The notes under the pieces are model-generated. The model saw only the letters and a program-made list of their open reading frames with translations. It searched no databases and was not told the DNA's origin. Shown here piece after piece: positions 1 to 9,476 of a stretch of 64,000 nucleotides of DNA. Location: contig NZ_JACNEP010000008.1 in assembly GCF_014270035.1 (NCBI RefSeq), positions 1-64,000 on the forward strand, written 5' to 3'. The stretch's first letter is position 1, and each line of letters begins with the position of its first letter. The DNA is from Neptunicella marina (GTDB lineage Bacteria > Pseudomonadota > Gammaproteobacteria > Enterobacterales > Alteromonadaceae). Made by a program: the position numbers and the translations under genes.

Positions 1-44
1 CTTATCCAAGATGGGTAAAACCGAAAACAAATCGATATCCCCAT

Positions 45-77
45 AAAAAGAAAAATGCCAGTCAGCTTAACTGACTG
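45..77 (-). terminator. Rho-independent terminator of the Prx5 gene
   Basis: A 7-bp perfect stem (CAGTCAG / CTGACTG, loop CTTAA) lies at 59-77. On the minus strand it is followed by TGGCATTTTTCTTTTT, so it would end transcripts coming from the peroxiredoxin gene. Confidence 0.65.
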
Positions 78-122
78 ACATTAGCCTATTGGCCGTTTTT
101 TGTTGTCTTAATAAGTAAATTT

Positions 123-596
123 TTAAATCAGTGACAGCATATTTTCCGCACTACTGACTTCAAAGCTTTTTGGTTTTTCAACCTGTAGTTGTTTCACAAT
201 ATTATTTTCAACCAGCATGGCATATCGTTTGGAGCGAATGCCACCAAACGCACCTGTGTCAGTTTCCAGACCAATTGCTTTAGCAAAATCGCCTGCACCG
301 TCAGCCAGCATAGTGATATGGTCAGCATTTTGCTGTTTGCCCCAGGCCTGCATCACAAAAGCGTCGTTAACGGCGACACAAATAATCTGATCGATGCCTT
401 TATCAAAAAATTTATCAGCTAATGTGACATAGCCTGGCAAATGCGCGTTACTGCAGGTTGGGGTAAAAGCACCGGGCACGGCAAATATCAGTACTTTTTT
501 GCCGTTGCATAATTCACGTGTAGTGGGATTAGTTATGTCATCATTTTCACGTAGTGAAAAGGTGACATCGGGTAATGTATCGCCTACTGAAATCAT
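123..596 (-). CDS. Prx5-type peroxiredoxin (AhpC/TSA superfamily)
   Basis: This 157-residue protein is a thiol peroxidase that reduces H2O2 or organic peroxides in the cytosol. It carries the Prx5 peroxidatic motif PGAFTPTCS, with the peroxidatic Cys at residue 48. A second cysteine sits at residue 30, but no typical C-terminal resolving Cys is seen, so reduction by glutathione/glutaredoxin is plausible (inference). Length is normal for the family and there is no signal peptide. The start has a strong AAGGAG Shine-Dalgarno 6 nt upstream. It is the last gene of the minus-strand run and is followed by a terminator. Confidence 0.93.
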   Translation of the reverse strand: MISVGDTLPDVTFSLRENDDITNPTTRELCNGKKVLIFAVPGAFTPTCSNAHLPGYVTLADKFFDKGIDQIICVAVNDAFVMQAWGKQQNADHITMLADGAGDFAKAIGLETDTGAFGGIRSKRYAMLVENNIVKQLQVEKPKSFEVSSAENMLSLI

Positions 597-628
597 CGGA
601 AACTCCTTGGTTTTCTGAGTGAATACGT

Positions 629-1021
629 TTAATCAAGCTTGTAGTTGAAATGGTAAAAATGTTTACCGTCGGCACGTTCAATTTGCATGCTGCCCGTTAA
701 TCCGGTTAGTTCTCCGGTGGCAGAATCAGGTACGACTTCAAGTATTAATCTGTCCTGACCTTTATTCATCGTGCCAAAATGTTGTAATACAAAGCTGCCT
801 TTTTTACCGTTAAGTGAACCTGTTACCTGTTCTATTGCAACATATCCGGCAGAGCCCTGAACACGGGTCATCGCGCTTAACATTTCGCCCTGACTGCTGG
901 CATTTAAGTCGCCATGAAAGATTTTATCGATAGACATGCGACCAAGATTAATACCATGCTGGCCTGTTGCGTAATTATCAACTGGCGCGAGTTTGACATC
1001 AAACTCTCCGGAAATTTGCAT
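629..1021 (-). CDS. DUF3224 domain protein
   Basis: A small single-domain protein of about 130 residues resembling the DUF3224 family, a predicted beta-barrel fold of unknown function (typical pieces: GTMNKG, LTGLTGSMQI, HFYHFNYKLD at the C-terminus). No signal peptide or membrane segment is seen. I chose the ATG at 1021 because AGGA lies 7 nt upstream; an in-frame TTG at 1045 would add eight residues but lacks a ribosome-binding site. It sits between rsmJ and the peroxiredoxin gene on the same strand. Confidence 0.8.
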   Translation of the reverse strand: MQISGEFDVKLAPVDNYATGQHGINLGRMSIDKIFHGDLNASSQGEMLSAMTRVQGSAGYVAIEQVTGSLNGKKGSFVLQHFGTMNKGQDRLILEVVPDSATGELTGLTGSMQIERADGKHFYHFNYKLD

Positions 1022-1091
1022 TTTTGTATCCTGAAATAACGACAAAGAATATCAGCATATCACGGCCAATTTGACGAAGATACGCTGTTAT

Positions 1092-1853
1092 TTATTGGTT
1101 AATCAGGTAAATATCAAAGCGATTAGCTTTGCCTGCCATCTCAATTTGTGGTTTTTGTTGGTTAAGGTGAGGTGCACCAGCCGGACGTTTTACTACCACT
1201 CTTTTTGCTGCTAATGCCAGTGCGGGTGGTAGCAAAGCATCTGCATCTTCATCCGGCCCGAGTAATTGCTGGAACAGGCGCATTTCCTTTTTAACCAGTG
1301 CAGCTTTTTTACGATGCGGAAACATAGGGTCAAGGTAAACTACGTCAGGATTATCACCTTGCCATTGCTGCATAACCATCACCGCAGTGCCGGTTAACAA
1401 TTGCATATGTTGTGGCAACCAATGCATTAAATCAGGATGACTGGCTGCTCGCTGCAATCCGTCGTCGAGTAAGGCGGCGACCACATTACTGCGTTCAATC
1501 ATTTTAACCTGACAACCCAGGCTGGCCAGGACAAATGCGTCACGGCCTAAACCCGCGGTGCAATCCAAAATACTCGGGCGTTGAGATGTTTTAATGCCCA
1601 CCGCTTTGGCCACGGCTTCTTTTTTACCACCACCATGTTGTCTGCGATAGTTCATGGCATCACTGGCAAAATCCACCTGTACAGCTCCGGTTTTAGGTTC
1701 ATCCAGTTGCTTTAAACTCAGGCCATTGCCATCCAATAATAACGCCAGGCCTCTTTGTAAATCATCTTGTATAGATAGCTGCCAGCGCTGTGCCAATTGC
1801 TGGCCTTGTTCTTTCAACGCGCTATCGGGAATGAGTAATGGAAAATCAGGCAT
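1092..1853 (-). CDS. rsmJ: 16S rRNA (guanine(1516)-N2)-methyltransferase RsmJ
   Basis: RsmJ methylates G1516 of 16S rRNA using S-adenosylmethionine. The sequence shows the SAM-binding segment ILDCTAGLGRDAF and the family hallmark DPMFPHRKK. Length (about 253 residues) fits. I place the start at the ATG overlapping the recG stop codon (ATGCCTGA), with GAGG 9 nt upstream inside recG; an ATG six bases earlier and upstream in-frame starts would only add residues encoded within recG. The overlap implies translational coupling to recG. Confidence 0.92.
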   Translation of the reverse strand: MPDFPLLIPDSALKEQGQQLAQRWQLSIQDDLQRGLALLLDGNGLSLKQLDEPKTGAVQVDFASDAMNYRRQHGGGKKEAVAKAVGIKTSQRPSILDCTAGLGRDAFVLASLGCQVKMIERSNVVAALLDDGLQRAASHPDLMHWLPQHMQLLTGTAVMVMQQWQGDNPDVVYLDPMFPHRKKAALVKKEMRLFQQLLGPDEDADALLPPALALAAKRVVVKRPAGAPHLNQQKPQIEMAGKANRFDIYLINQ

Positions 1854-3921
1854 TTCCATAATCCTCGCGATGCGCCAGCCAGCGATTAATAATCGCCTGA
1901 GCATGCGACGGGTACTGATGCCACAAATGCTCAGCCATACTGTTTACCTGCGGGATCAATTCGGCATCCCGCACTAAATCGGCGATTTTTAAATCGGCTA
2001 GTCCGGTTTGTTTGGTTCCGAGCAGTTCACCCGGTCCGCGAATTTCCAAATCGCGTTGGGCGATGTAAAAACCGTCGTTACTTTCACGTAAGACTGCAAG
2101 GCGTTTGTTGGCTGTTTTAGACAACGGATGTTGATACATTAGTACACAATGGCTTTCTACCGAACCTCGCCCTACCCGTCCACGTAACTGGTGTAACTGT
2201 GCCAGTCCCAGTCGCTCCGGATTTTCAATGATCATTAAACTGGCATTGGGTACGTCCACGCCCACTTCAATTACGGTTGTGGCGACCAGTAGATCGAGTT
2301 CTGCATCTTTAAATTGTTGCATTAACAGTTGCTTTTCTGCCGGTTTTAAACGACCATGTACCAGACCTACTTTTAACTCGGGCAAGGCGGTATTAAGTGC
2401 AATTGCAGTATCTTCTGCGGCCTGACATTGCAGTACTTCCGATTCTTCAATCAGGGTGCAAACCCAGTAGATCTGGCGTTTTTCAGTTGTAGCGGCTTGT
2501 CTGACTCTTTCAATAATTTCAGCGCGACGACTATCGGGTACCACTACGGTTTTAACCGGTGTTCTGCCTGGTGGCAGTTCATCGATAATTGACGTGTCCA
2601 AATCAGCATAGGCTGTCATGGCCAGCGTGCGTGGAATAGGCGTTGCAGTCATAATTAACTGGTGTGGGTAATAACCTTGTTGCTGGCCTTTTTCACGTAA
2701 TGCTAACCGTTGATGTACACCAAAGCGGTGTTGTTCATCGACAATTACCAGTGCCAGATTATGAAACTGTACCTGCTCCTGGAAAATAGCATGAGTGCCG
2801 ACCAGCATTTGAATCTTGCCGTTTTGCAATTCATCCAGCACCGCCTGACGTGCTTTGCCTTTGAGTTTGCCCGCCAGCCATCCCAGTTTTATGCCCAGCG
2901 GTTCCATCCACTGATTAAAGTTATTGGCGTGTTGTTCGGCTAACAGTTCGGTTGGTGCCATCAGGGCAACCTGATATCCCTGCGCCAGCGTGGACAGCGC
3001 AGCCAATGCAGCTACTAATGTTTTACCGGAGCCAACATCACCTTGTACCAGCCGCATCATGGGTCGTGCATTTTGCATATCACGCTGAATGTCGGTTACC
3101 ACGCGTTTTTGTGCATCGGTAGGACTAAACGGCAGGTTATCAAGGAACTGGCCGATAAATTCATTGGCAACGGGTATCGCAACAGCCTGGTGCTGATCAC
3201 TTTGCCGACGTACTTTTAATACGCTTAGATGATGCGCCAGCAACTCTTCTATCACCAATCGTTGCTGGGCTGGATGTTTGCCTTCTTCCAGCTTGGAAAG
3301 GGCCACGTCAGGTGGTGGCCGGTGTACCAGCTTTAATGCATCAGGCAAGCTGATTTGTTGGCTATACAGGCCTTCTGGCAATAGCTCGGTTAAGCCATGT
3401 TTGTTTAAAAATATCAGCGCCTGCTCGGTCAGGTTACGCAGGCTAATTTGTTTTAGTCCTTCGGTGGTTGGATAAACCGGCGTTAGCGATTCTTCCATTT
3501 CTTCATCGGAGTCGGACTGATGCAATTTATATTCAGGGTGCATCATCTCCAGTCCGAATTTGCCTGCGCGAATTTCACCAAAGCAACGTACGGTTTTACC
3601 TATCTCCAGATTATTGCGCTGGGCAGCGGTAAAGTGGAAAAAACGCAGACTAATGGTGCCGGTGCCATCGCTAACACGCACCACCAGCATTCTGCTACGA
3701 CCATAACTGATATCCACAGCCATAATCTCAGCTTCAACCGTGGCGTGAATTCCCGGCATTAAATCCGCGATGGGATAAATACGGGTACGATCTTCGTAAC
3801 GATTGGGTAGGTGAAATAACAGGTCTTGTACTGTAACCAGCCCTAACTTTTTAAGCTTTTCGGCAACTTTACTGCCAACGCCTTTTAATTGGGTAAGCGG
3901 AGTTTGGGCTGGTGATTGCAT
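1846..3921 (-). CDS. recG: ATP-dependent DNA helicase RecG
   Basis: RecG is a branch-migrating helicase that remodels stalled replication forks and Holliday junctions. At 691 residues it has the normal length. An N-terminal wedge/OB region (about 1-170) precedes two helicase domains. Visible motifs are Walker A GDVGSGKT (294-301), DEQH (395-398) and TATPIPRTL (425-433), with GRVGRG near the C-terminus. It lies downstream of spoT and ridA as in many gammaproteobacteria. It starts 7 nt after the stop of the peroxiredoxin-like gene and overlaps rsmJ by 8 bp, so it is part of one transcription unit. Confidence 0.98.
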   Translation of the reverse strand: MQSPAQTPLTQLKGVGSKVAEKLKKLGLVTVQDLLFHLPNRYEDRTRIYPIADLMPGIHATVEAEIMAVDISYGRSRMLVVRVSDGTGTISLRFFHFTAAQRNNLEIGKTVRCFGEIRAGKFGLEMMHPEYKLHQSDSDEEMEESLTPVYPTTEGLKQISLRNLTEQALIFLNKHGLTELLPEGLYSQQISLPDALKLVHRPPPDVALSKLEEGKHPAQQRLVIEELLAHHLSVLKVRRQSDQHQAVAIPVANEFIGQFLDNLPFSPTDAQKRVVTDIQRDMQNARPMMRLVQGDVGSGKTLVAALAALSTLAQGYQVALMAPTELLAEQHANNFNQWMEPLGIKLGWLAGKLKGKARQAVLDELQNGKIQMLVGTHAIFQEQVQFHNLALVIVDEQHRFGVHQRLALREKGQQQGYYPHQLIMTATPIPRTLAMTAYADLDTSIIDELPPGRTPVKTVVVPDSRRAEIIERVRQAATTEKRQIYWVCTLIEESEVLQCQAAEDTAIALNTALPELKVGLVHGRLKPAEKQLLMQQFKDAELDLLVATTVIEVGVDVPNASLMIIENPERLGLAQLHQLRGRVGRGSVESHCVLMYQHPLSKTANKRLAVLRESNDGFYIAQRDLEIRGPGELLGTKQTGLADLKIADLVRDAELIPQVNSMAEHLWHQYPSHAQAIINRWLAHREDYGNA

Positions 3922-3928
3922 TCCATGA

Positions 3929-4561
3929 TTAGTGTACGGCTAAAACCTTGGCTGCATCATATAACAATTGTGCTGGCAGTCGCACCCGGAAGTTCGGATT
4001 TACGTAGTTAAATTGCACCAGACCCTGCTGATCAACGATGTAAACTGCGGGAACAGGCAAAGCAACACGGCTGGTGCCCTCTATATCCATAAATTCGACA
4101 CCGACTTTATCGCGATAATATTCAGAGGTTTTTTCGTCAAGCAAAAAGGCAATGCCCATTTTGCGTATTGCATCCAAGGAGGAATCAGATAATAACGTCA
4201 GGTTAAATTGCTGCTTGGTTTGTTGCGCTTTCAGGCGCTCAGGGGAATCAGGTGATATGGCCAGAATCTGATAACCCAGATCGGTTAGTTTAGATTCTAT
4301 TTCTTTCAGACCCGCCAGCTGTGCATTACAGTAAGGACACCAACCGCCGCGATAAAACACCATAATAGTGGGTTTTTTACTGATCAGCTGTTTGAGTTGT
4401 AGCGTATCATTCTGCAAATTCTTAACCGTGATATCCGGCAGAGTCTGACCATTGAGTAGTGGGGTGACTTCTGCAGACTTATTGGCGATCTCACTGCGAT
4501 CGAATGCCAATGTGAAAAAAGAAGGAAGGATAAGTAACAGACTAACAAGGAGTTTTTTCAT
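3929..4561 (-). CDS. Exported peroxiredoxin-like/thioredoxin-fold protein
   Basis: A 210-residue protein of the AhpC/TSA superfamily (peroxiredoxin-like group). Residues 1-20 form a Sec signal peptide (KK, then a hydrophobic stretch ending TLAFD), so it is probably periplasmic. The active site is RGGWCPYCNAQL, with a CxxC at residues 75 and 78, as in thioredoxin-like alkyl hydroperoxide reductases; it could act as a peroxidase or a disulfide reductase. The ATG has AGGA 5 nt upstream. It is inserted between ridA and recG, an unusual position for a periplasmic redox protein. Substrate unknown. Confidence 0.85.
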   Translation of the reverse strand: MKKLLVSLLLILPSFFTLAFDRSEIANKSAEVTPLLNGQTLPDITVKNLQNDTLQLKQLISKKPTIMVFYRGGWCPYCNAQLAGLKEIESKLTDLGYQILAISPDSPERLKAQQTKQQFNLTLLSDSSLDAIRKMGIAFLLDEKTSEYYRDKVGVEFMDIEGTSRVALPVPAVYIVDQQGLVQFNYVNPNFRVRLPAQLLYDAAKVLAVH

Positions 4562-4610
4562 GGTATTCCTAATTCAGAGTAATGTGTTCTGATAGACCAT
4601 GAAAAGGTGA

Positions 4611-4640
4611 GGCTGATTTCACCTTACAGCGAAATCAGCC
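4611..4640 (-). terminator. Hairpin between ridA and the peroxiredoxin-like gene
   Basis: A perfect 10-bp inverted repeat (GGCTGATTTC / GAAATCAGCC) has a 10-nt loop. On the minus strand only TCACCTTTTC follows, so it is a weak terminator or a transcript-processing/stability hairpin separating gmk-rpoZ-spoT-ridA from the recG group. Confidence 0.45.
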
Positions 4641-4653
4641 AAAATAAATATGA

Positions 4654-5034
4654 TTAAAGCTCCATTACGCCATCGATTTCAATTTGCACGGCTTTAGGTA
4701 AAGCGCTGATTTGAATGGCTGCCCGGGCTGGATAAGGTTGCTCGAAATACTGACTCATAATTTCATTTACCGTGGCAAAATTACTCAGGTCAGTCATAAA
4801 GATATTTACCTTAGCCATGTCATTTAAACCGCCTCCGGCCGCTTCACAGACAGCGCGCAAATTTTTAAACACCTGATGAGTTTGCTCGGCGAAGTTCTGT
4901 GAAATCACTTCCATGGTTTCCGGTACTAAAGGAATTTGTCCGGATAAGTATACGGTATTTCCACTTTTTACTGCTTGGGAATAAGTACCAATCGCCTTGG
5001 GTGCTTTGTCGGTATTGATAACAGTTTTTGCCAT
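4654..5034 (-). CDS. ridA: RidA family enamine/imine deaminase
   Basis: RidA hydrolyses reactive enamine/imine intermediates released by PLP enzymes such as threonine dehydratase (IlvA, encoded in this window at 33896) to 2-keto acids. The 126-residue length and the signature [13 protein letters not shown] with the catalytic Arg, followed by [11 protein letters not shown], are typical. The start has AAGGAA 7 nt upstream. It lies directly after spoT (14-nt gap), a common gammaproteobacterial arrangement occupying the place where E. coli has trmH. Confidence 0.93.
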   Translation of the reverse strand: MAKTVINTDKAPKAIGTYSQAVKSGNTVYLSGQIPLVPETMEVISQNFAEQTHQVFKNLRAVCEAAGGGLNDMAKVNIFMTDLSNFATVNEIMSQYFEQPYPARAAIQISALPKAVQIEIDGVMEL

Positions 5035-5048
5035 GATAATTCCTTGGG

Positions 5049-7169
5049 TTAGTGGCTGGGGCGGGACTGACTATGACGCGATACTCTTTGTACTTCGGGC
5101 ATTACCCTAATCTTACGCATAATGTTGGCAAGATGTATGCGGTTATGGATAGTCAGTTCCATATCAATGTAATAAACGTTGCTTTCTTTTTCTTCGGTCT
5201 GCATCGACACAATATTCGAGTCACTGGTAACCACAGCATTGGTCAGGCGCGCTAAGGTGCCTTGTCGGTTAATCAATTCAACTCGCAGGGCGGCTTTAAA
5301 TTCACCCACCGGATCACTATCCCAGTGCATTTCCAGCAGACGATTGGGTTCTTCACGGCTAATGCGTGCAATATTTCGACAACCGGTTTGGTGAATTACC
5401 ATGCCTTTACCCGGGCTTAGCAGGGCAATAACTTCATCGCCTGGCACCGGATGACAGCATCGGGCATAAGACACCAGCAAACCCTCAGTTCCTTTTATCG
5501 CAACTCGACGTCCGCCGGTTGAAATTTCTTCTTCGGTTTCACCAATCAGGCGGCGTGCGATGATGGCGCTCATTTCGTTACCAAGGCCAATATCTGCCAA
5601 AAGCGCATTGAAGGTGTTGTGTTTGGTCTCTTTAACAACCCGTTCGATATCACAGAGCGGTATGGTTTCCAGTTTGGTGTTGCCAAGTGCATGACGTAAT
5701 AAACGGGTTCCCATGTTAATCGCTTCTTCCGAGCGCTGTTTTTTCAGATACTGACGAATATAGGAACGGGCTTTGGCACTCACGACAAAATTCAGCCAGT
5801 TGGCGTTGGGTTTTGCGCGTGGTGAGGTGATAATCTCAATCGACTGCCCGGTTTCAAGCGGTTTACTTAACGACCAGGGACGTCGGTTGGCGCGAACACC
5901 AACACAGGAGTTGCCTACATCTGAATGCACCGCATAAGCAAAATCGACCGCCGTGGCTCCCATGGGTAATTCGATAATGCGGCCATCAGGGGTGAAGACA
6001 TAAATTTCGTCTGGGAATAGCTCAGACTTAACGTTTTCGATAAATTCCACTGACGAACTGGCGCTTTGCTGTAATTCTATAATGGTATTCATCCATTTAC
6101 GCGCACGAACCTGAGCTGTGGTGCCTTTTTCTTCACCTGGTTGTTTATACATCCAGTGCGCGGCAACACCTTTGTCAGCCATATGATCCATTTCTTCGGT
6201 GCGGATTTGGATCTCAATCGGGATCCCGTGTGGGCCAACCAGTGACGTATGCAACGATTGATAACCATTGGTGCGTGGGATAGCGACATAATCTTTAAAG
6301 CGACCTTCGATTGGCTTGTACAGACCATGCATGGCGCCTAAAGCACGATAACAATTGTCATTTGATTCCACTACTACCCTGAAGGCGTAAATATCCATGA
6401 CTTCATGGAAATTCAGCTCTTTGTTTTTCATTTTACGATAGATGGAATACAGGTGTTTTTCACGACCGGATACATGGGCCTGAATACTGACTTCTTCGAG
6501 GCGGCTGCAAATTTCGTGATAAATATTATCAATAATTTCTTTACGGTTACCACGCGCCTGTTTTACTGCACCACCTAATGCGCGATAACGCATGGGATAC
6601 ATGGCTTTAAAACCTAAGTCTTCCAGTTCATTTTTGATGTCATGAATACCCAGGCGGTGGGCAATTGGCGCATAAATTTCCAGCGTTTCGAGCGCAATAC
6701 GGCGGCGTTTTTCCGCACGTAATGCACCCAACGTACGCATGTTATGGGTGCGATCGGCCAGTTTGATCAGGATCACCCGAATATCCTGCACCATGGCCAT
6801 AATCATTTTGCGGAAGTTTTCGACCTGGGCTTCTTTCTGGCTGCCAAATTGCAGTTTATCCAGTTTAGATACCCCTTCCACCAGTTCAGCTACGGTTTCG
6901 CCAAACTGCTCGGCCAGATCGCTTTTAGTCAGCTCGGTGTCTTCGATAACGTCATGCAGTATTGCGGCAACCAGCGTTTCGTAATCGAGTCGCATATCCG
7001 CGAGAATGCCAGCGACGGCAATCGGGTGAGTAATATAGGGATCACCACTGCTGCGCATCTGGCCTTCGTGTGCATCCTTACCCACACGAAAAGCACGTTG
7101 CACATCCGCAACCTGTTCCAGCGGTAAGTATTCACTAATCTTGTTTTTCAGGCCTTCAAACAGATACAC
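5049..7169 (-). CDS. spoT: Bifunctional (p)ppGpp synthetase/hydrolase SpoT
   Basis: A RelA/SpoT homologue of 706 residues that makes and degrades the stringent-response alarmones. It has an N-terminal HD hydrolase domain with an intact HDVIEDT motif (about residues 90-96), a synthetase domain with the [14 protein letters not shown]-type substrate region ([11 protein letters not shown] seen), a TGS domain ([11 protein letters not shown]) and a C-terminal ACT domain. The HD motif argues for active hydrolysis. The start is GTG, giving the conserved N-terminus MYLFE shared with E. coli SpoT. It follows rpoZ on the same strand with a 135-nt gap. Confidence 0.97.
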   Translation of the reverse strand: MYLFEGLKNKISEYLPLEQVADVQRAFRVGKDAHEGQMRSSGDPYITHPIAVAGILADMRLDYETLVAAILHDVIEDTELTKSDLAEQFGETVAELVEGVSKLDKLQFGSQKEAQVENFRKMIMAMVQDIRVILIKLADRTHNMRTLGALRAEKRRRIALETLEIYAPIAHRLGIHDIKNELEDLGFKAMYPMRYRALGGAVKQARGNRKEIIDNIYHEICSRLEEVSIQAHVSGREKHLYSIYRKMKNKELNFHEVMDIYAFRVVVESNDNCYRALGAMHGLYKPIEGRFKDYVAIPRTNGYQSLHTSLVGPHGIPIEIQIRTEEMDHMADKGVAAHWMYKQPGEEKGTTAQVRARKWMNTIIELQQSASSSVEFIENVKSELFPDEIYVFTPDGRIIELPMGATAVDFAYAVHSDVGNSCVGVRANRRPWSLSKPLETGQSIEIITSPRAKPNANWLNFVVSAKARSYIRQYLKKQRSEEAINMGTRLLRHALGNTKLETIPLCDIERVVKETKHNTFNALLADIGLGNEMSAIIARRLIGETEEEISTGGRRVAIKGTEGLLVSYARCCHPVPGDEVIALLSPGKGMVIHQTGCRNIARISREEPNRLLEMHWDSDPVGEFKAALRVELINRQGTLARLTNAVVTSDSNIVSMQTEEKESNVYYIDMELTIHNRIHLANIMRKIRVMPEVQRVSRHSQSRPSH

Positions 7170-7225
7170 AAATCAACAACTAACGGTAAGTGACGATATT
7201 TTAAAGGATACGTTTAATTGTGGGT

Positions 7226-7265
7226 GTTGCCAACGGCAGATATGCCACTGGCAACCGGTTTTTTT
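7226..7265 (+). terminator. Terminator-like hairpin in rpoZ-spoT gap, plus-strand orientation
   Basis: GTTGCCA (7226-7232) pairs with TGGCAAC (7249-7255), with extra GGC/GCC pairing inside. It is followed by CGG and seven T residues on the plus strand. The flanking genes are on the minus strand, so a termination role would be against antisense transcription; on the mRNA strand it is a stable hairpin preceded by A residues. Confidence 0.45.
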
Positions 7266-7304
7266 CAATTCGCAGAGACGAAATGATCAGAAAATATGAG
7301 AAGC

Positions 7305-7580
7305 TTACTGCTGTTCTGACAAAATGCTGGCTACAGCACTGAAATCCGCTTCATCCTGAACGCGTTGATCGTCCATTTCGTCCTGTTCCAGTGTTTTAGC
7401 ATTAACCAGACCGGCTTCGATTTCACGCAGTGCAACCACGGTTGGCTTGTCATTGCCCATATCCACTTTAGGATCTTTACCTTCAGTTGCGATTTGACGG
7501 GCGCGGCGTGCAGCTACCAGGATCAAATCAAAACGATTACCAATTTTATCAATAGCGGTTTCAACTGTTACTCGAGCCAT
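7305..7580 (-). CDS. rpoZ: DNA-directed RNA polymerase omega subunit
   Basis: The omega subunit helps assemble RNA polymerase around beta-prime and affects the ppGpp response. The 91-residue protein begins [19 protein letters not shown] and contains ARRARQI and [10 protein letters not shown], both hallmarks of the family. GGAG lies 6 nt upstream of the ATG. It sits between gmk and spoT as in E. coli, with about 100 nt to gmk, and probably shares their transcript. Confidence 0.97.
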   Translation of the reverse strand: MARVTVETAIDKIGNRFDLILVAARRARQIATEGKDPKVDMGNDKPTVVALREIEAGLVNAKTLEQDEMDDQRVQDEADFSAVASILSEQQ

Positions 7581-7684
7581 TTAAATCTCCGTCTGGGTCT
7601 TGTGGTTGAAAAAAGGTTGCATAGTTTACTCAGTAATCAATTCTAATACCAGAGATTAATGCAACCTAAAGGCTTTGTAGCCTG

Positions 7685-8320
7685 TTATTTTTGCAATAAA
7701 TTTTTAAAAAGTTGCTGATGTTTTGCACTTTGTTGGGTTTGCAAACAACGTTGTGCCAGCACGATATGTTCCAGCTCACTCAGCGCCTGTTCAAAATCAT
7801 CGTTAACAATAATGTAATCAAACTCGTTAAAATGTTCTATTTCTGAGCGGGCCGCGGCCATGCGCTGTTCTATCACTTCCTCGGAATCCTGACCACGTCC
7901 GGTCAGGCGTTTACGCAGCGTTTCCTGCGAGGGAGGAGCGATAAAAATGCTATGGGTTTGTGGTAACGCTTTTTTGACTTGTCTGGCGCCCTGCCAGTCA
8001 ATATCAAGGAATACATCGATACCTTGTTGCAGCGTTTGCTCTATGACAATTTTGGATGTGCCATAAAAGTTACCGAATACTTCTGCCCATTCAAACAGGT
8101 TTCCAGCTTCAATTTGTTGTTGAAACTGATCTTTACTAACAAAGTGATAATGCACGCCATCTTGTTCACCGGGGCGCATATTGCGGGTAGTGGTGGATAC
8201 CGACACCTGCATGCTGCCATCGTTGTACTTTGCCAATAAGGCTTTAATTAAGCTGGACTTCCCGCCGCCTGATGGGGCGGCCAAAATAAACAAATTGCCC
8301 GGTGCCTGACTCATTTTCAT
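7685..8320 (-). CDS. gmk: Guanylate kinase
   Basis: Gmk phosphorylates GMP to GDP in purine salvage and supply. The P-loop [12 protein letters not shown] lies near residue 15-25 and the GMP-binding segment [17 protein letters not shown] follows, with TGRGQD in the lid. Length is about 210 residues. I placed the start at the ATG at 8320 (GGG 4 nt upstream); the ATG at 8314 (MSQAPG) aligns slightly better with other family members and a TTG at 8329 is also in frame. It is the first gene of the minus-strand run and is divergent from cyaY. Confidence 0.95.
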   Translation of the reverse strand: MKMSQAPGNLFILAAPSGGGKSSLIKALLAKYNDGSMQVSVSTTTRNMRPGEQDGVHYHFVSKDQFQQQIEAGNLFEWAEVFGNFYGTSKIVIEQTLQQGIDVFLDIDWQGARQVKKALPQTHSIFIAPPSQETLRKRLTGRGQDSEEVIEQRMAAARSEIEHFNEFDYIIVNDDFEQALSELEHIVLAQRCLQTQQSAKHQQLFKNLLQK

Positions 8321-8458
8321 TGTACCCAAAATAAAATTGGCGCGATGTTACCATAATCACCTGTTTTTGAATATTTAGCCTAAAAGTCACAACAATGCTT
8401 GCTATGCGCTTTAATTTTCCTGACCATTAGGTTATCTGAACAACAGCACGGTTATACA

Positions 8459-8782
8459 ATGCAAGAATCCGAATACCATCAAATGGTCGACGACCTGTTA
8501 CTGGTGATTGAAGAATCGTTAGATGAATGCCCGGTTGATATTGATTATGAATCAGCAGGCGGCATCCTGACGCTTATTTTTGAAAATGGCAGTAAAATCA
8601 TCCTGAATAAACAGGCACCCTTATTACAGTTGTGGGTAGCAACCAAATTTAATGGTCATCATTTTAACTATCAGGACGGTCAATGGATTGACGAGCGCAC
8701 CGGTGTTGAATTCTGGACGTTTCTGGATGAAGCCGCCAGCAAACAAGCGGGCAAAGCTGTCACCTTAAGCCAGGGCGCGTAA
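8459..8782 (+). CDS. cyaY: Frataxin-like iron-sulfur assembly protein CyaY
   Basis: CyaY is the bacterial frataxin that binds iron and modulates IscS during Fe-S cluster assembly. The 107-residue protein shows the acidic first helix (ESEYHQMVDDLLLVIEES) and the sheet segment with INxQ-like NKQAPLLQLWVA and FNYQDGQWID. I chose the ATG at 8459; an upstream in-frame ATG at 8399 would add 20 unrelated residues. The Shine-Dalgarno is weak. The esterase gene begins 1 nt after its stop. Confidence 0.93.
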   Translation: MQESEYHQMVDDLLLVIEESLDECPVDIDYESAGGILTLIFENGSKIILNKQAPLLQLWVATKFNGHHFNYQDGQWIDERTGVEFWTFLDEAASKQAGKAVTLSQGA

Positions 8783-8783
8783 T

Positions 8784-9455
8784 ATGTCACAAACCGAATT
8801 TGATGCCGTAGTGGTAGAGTCAGCGCTGCCTGCAAAAAACTGTGTGATATGGCTACATGGACTGGGAGATTCAGGTCAGGGGTTCGCGCCTATTGTGCCT
8901 GAACTTAATTTACCCAATGAGCTGGCCGTTAAATTTATTTTCCCTAACGCGCCCGTGCGCCCCGTAACCATTAATAATGGTTACGAAATGCGCGCCTGGT
9001 ACGACATTAAGTCGCTGCAACTGGAAAGTCGTGCTGATGCTCAGGGGGTATTGCAATCCAGCGCACATATCCAGCAATTGATTGAACAACAAATAACGCA
9101 AGGTATCACCGCTGAGAATATTGTGTTGGCTGGATTTTCTCAAGGTGGTGTGATCACCCTGCATCTGGCGCCGCGATTACCCTACAAACTAGCGGGTGTG
9201 CTGGCGTTATCCACTTATATGGCTGAACCTAAAATGCTATCCACACAAAAACATAATGCCAATCAAAACACACCTATACTTATGTGCCATGGCAGTATGG
9301 ATGATGTTGTGCCATTAGAATATGGTCGTAAAGCCTATCAAACACTGTCTGAAAGTGGTTATCAGGTTAAATGGCAGGAATATGCAATGGGGCATAGTTT
9401 ATGTCAGCAGCAAATTGCGTTTATCCGTAATTGGTTACTTGAGGTTTTGTCATAA
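8784..9455 (+). CDS. Carboxylesterase/lysophospholipase-like alpha/beta hydrolase
   Basis: A 223-residue alpha/beta hydrolase of the phospholipase/carboxylesterase (Abhydrolase_2, acyl-protein-thioesterase-like) family. The oxyanion motif HGLGDSGQ is at 25-32, the nucleophile motif GFSQGG places Ser at 119, and the acid (Asp 173 or 174, SMDDVVP) and His 204 (MGHSLC) complete the triad. There is no signal peptide, so it is cytosolic. It is probably co-transcribed with cyaY (gap 1 nt). The natural substrate is unknown; short acyl esters are usual for the family. Confidence 0.92.
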   Translation: MSQTEFDAVVVESALPAKNCVIWLHGLGDSGQGFAPIVPELNLPNELAVKFIFPNAPVRPVTINNGYEMRAWYDIKSLQLESRADAQGVLQSSAHIQQLIEQQITQGITAENIVLAGFSQGGVITLHLAPRLPYKLAGVLALSTYMAEPKMLSTQKHNANQNTPILMCHGSMDDVVPLEYGRKAYQTLSESGYQVKWQEYAMGHSLCQQQIAFIRNWLLEVLS

Positions 9456-9476
9456 CACTTTAATCAGGGGATCCCG

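Noticed and set aside
189-422. Plus-strand open frame of 77 codons
   Set aside because: It lies wholly antisense to the well-supported peroxiredoxin gene, has no Shine-Dalgarno and matches nothing.
6744-7127. Plus-strand open frame of 127 codons inside spoT
   Set aside because: Antisense to the highly conserved HD domain of SpoT; its length is explained by codon-position bias on the opposite strand.
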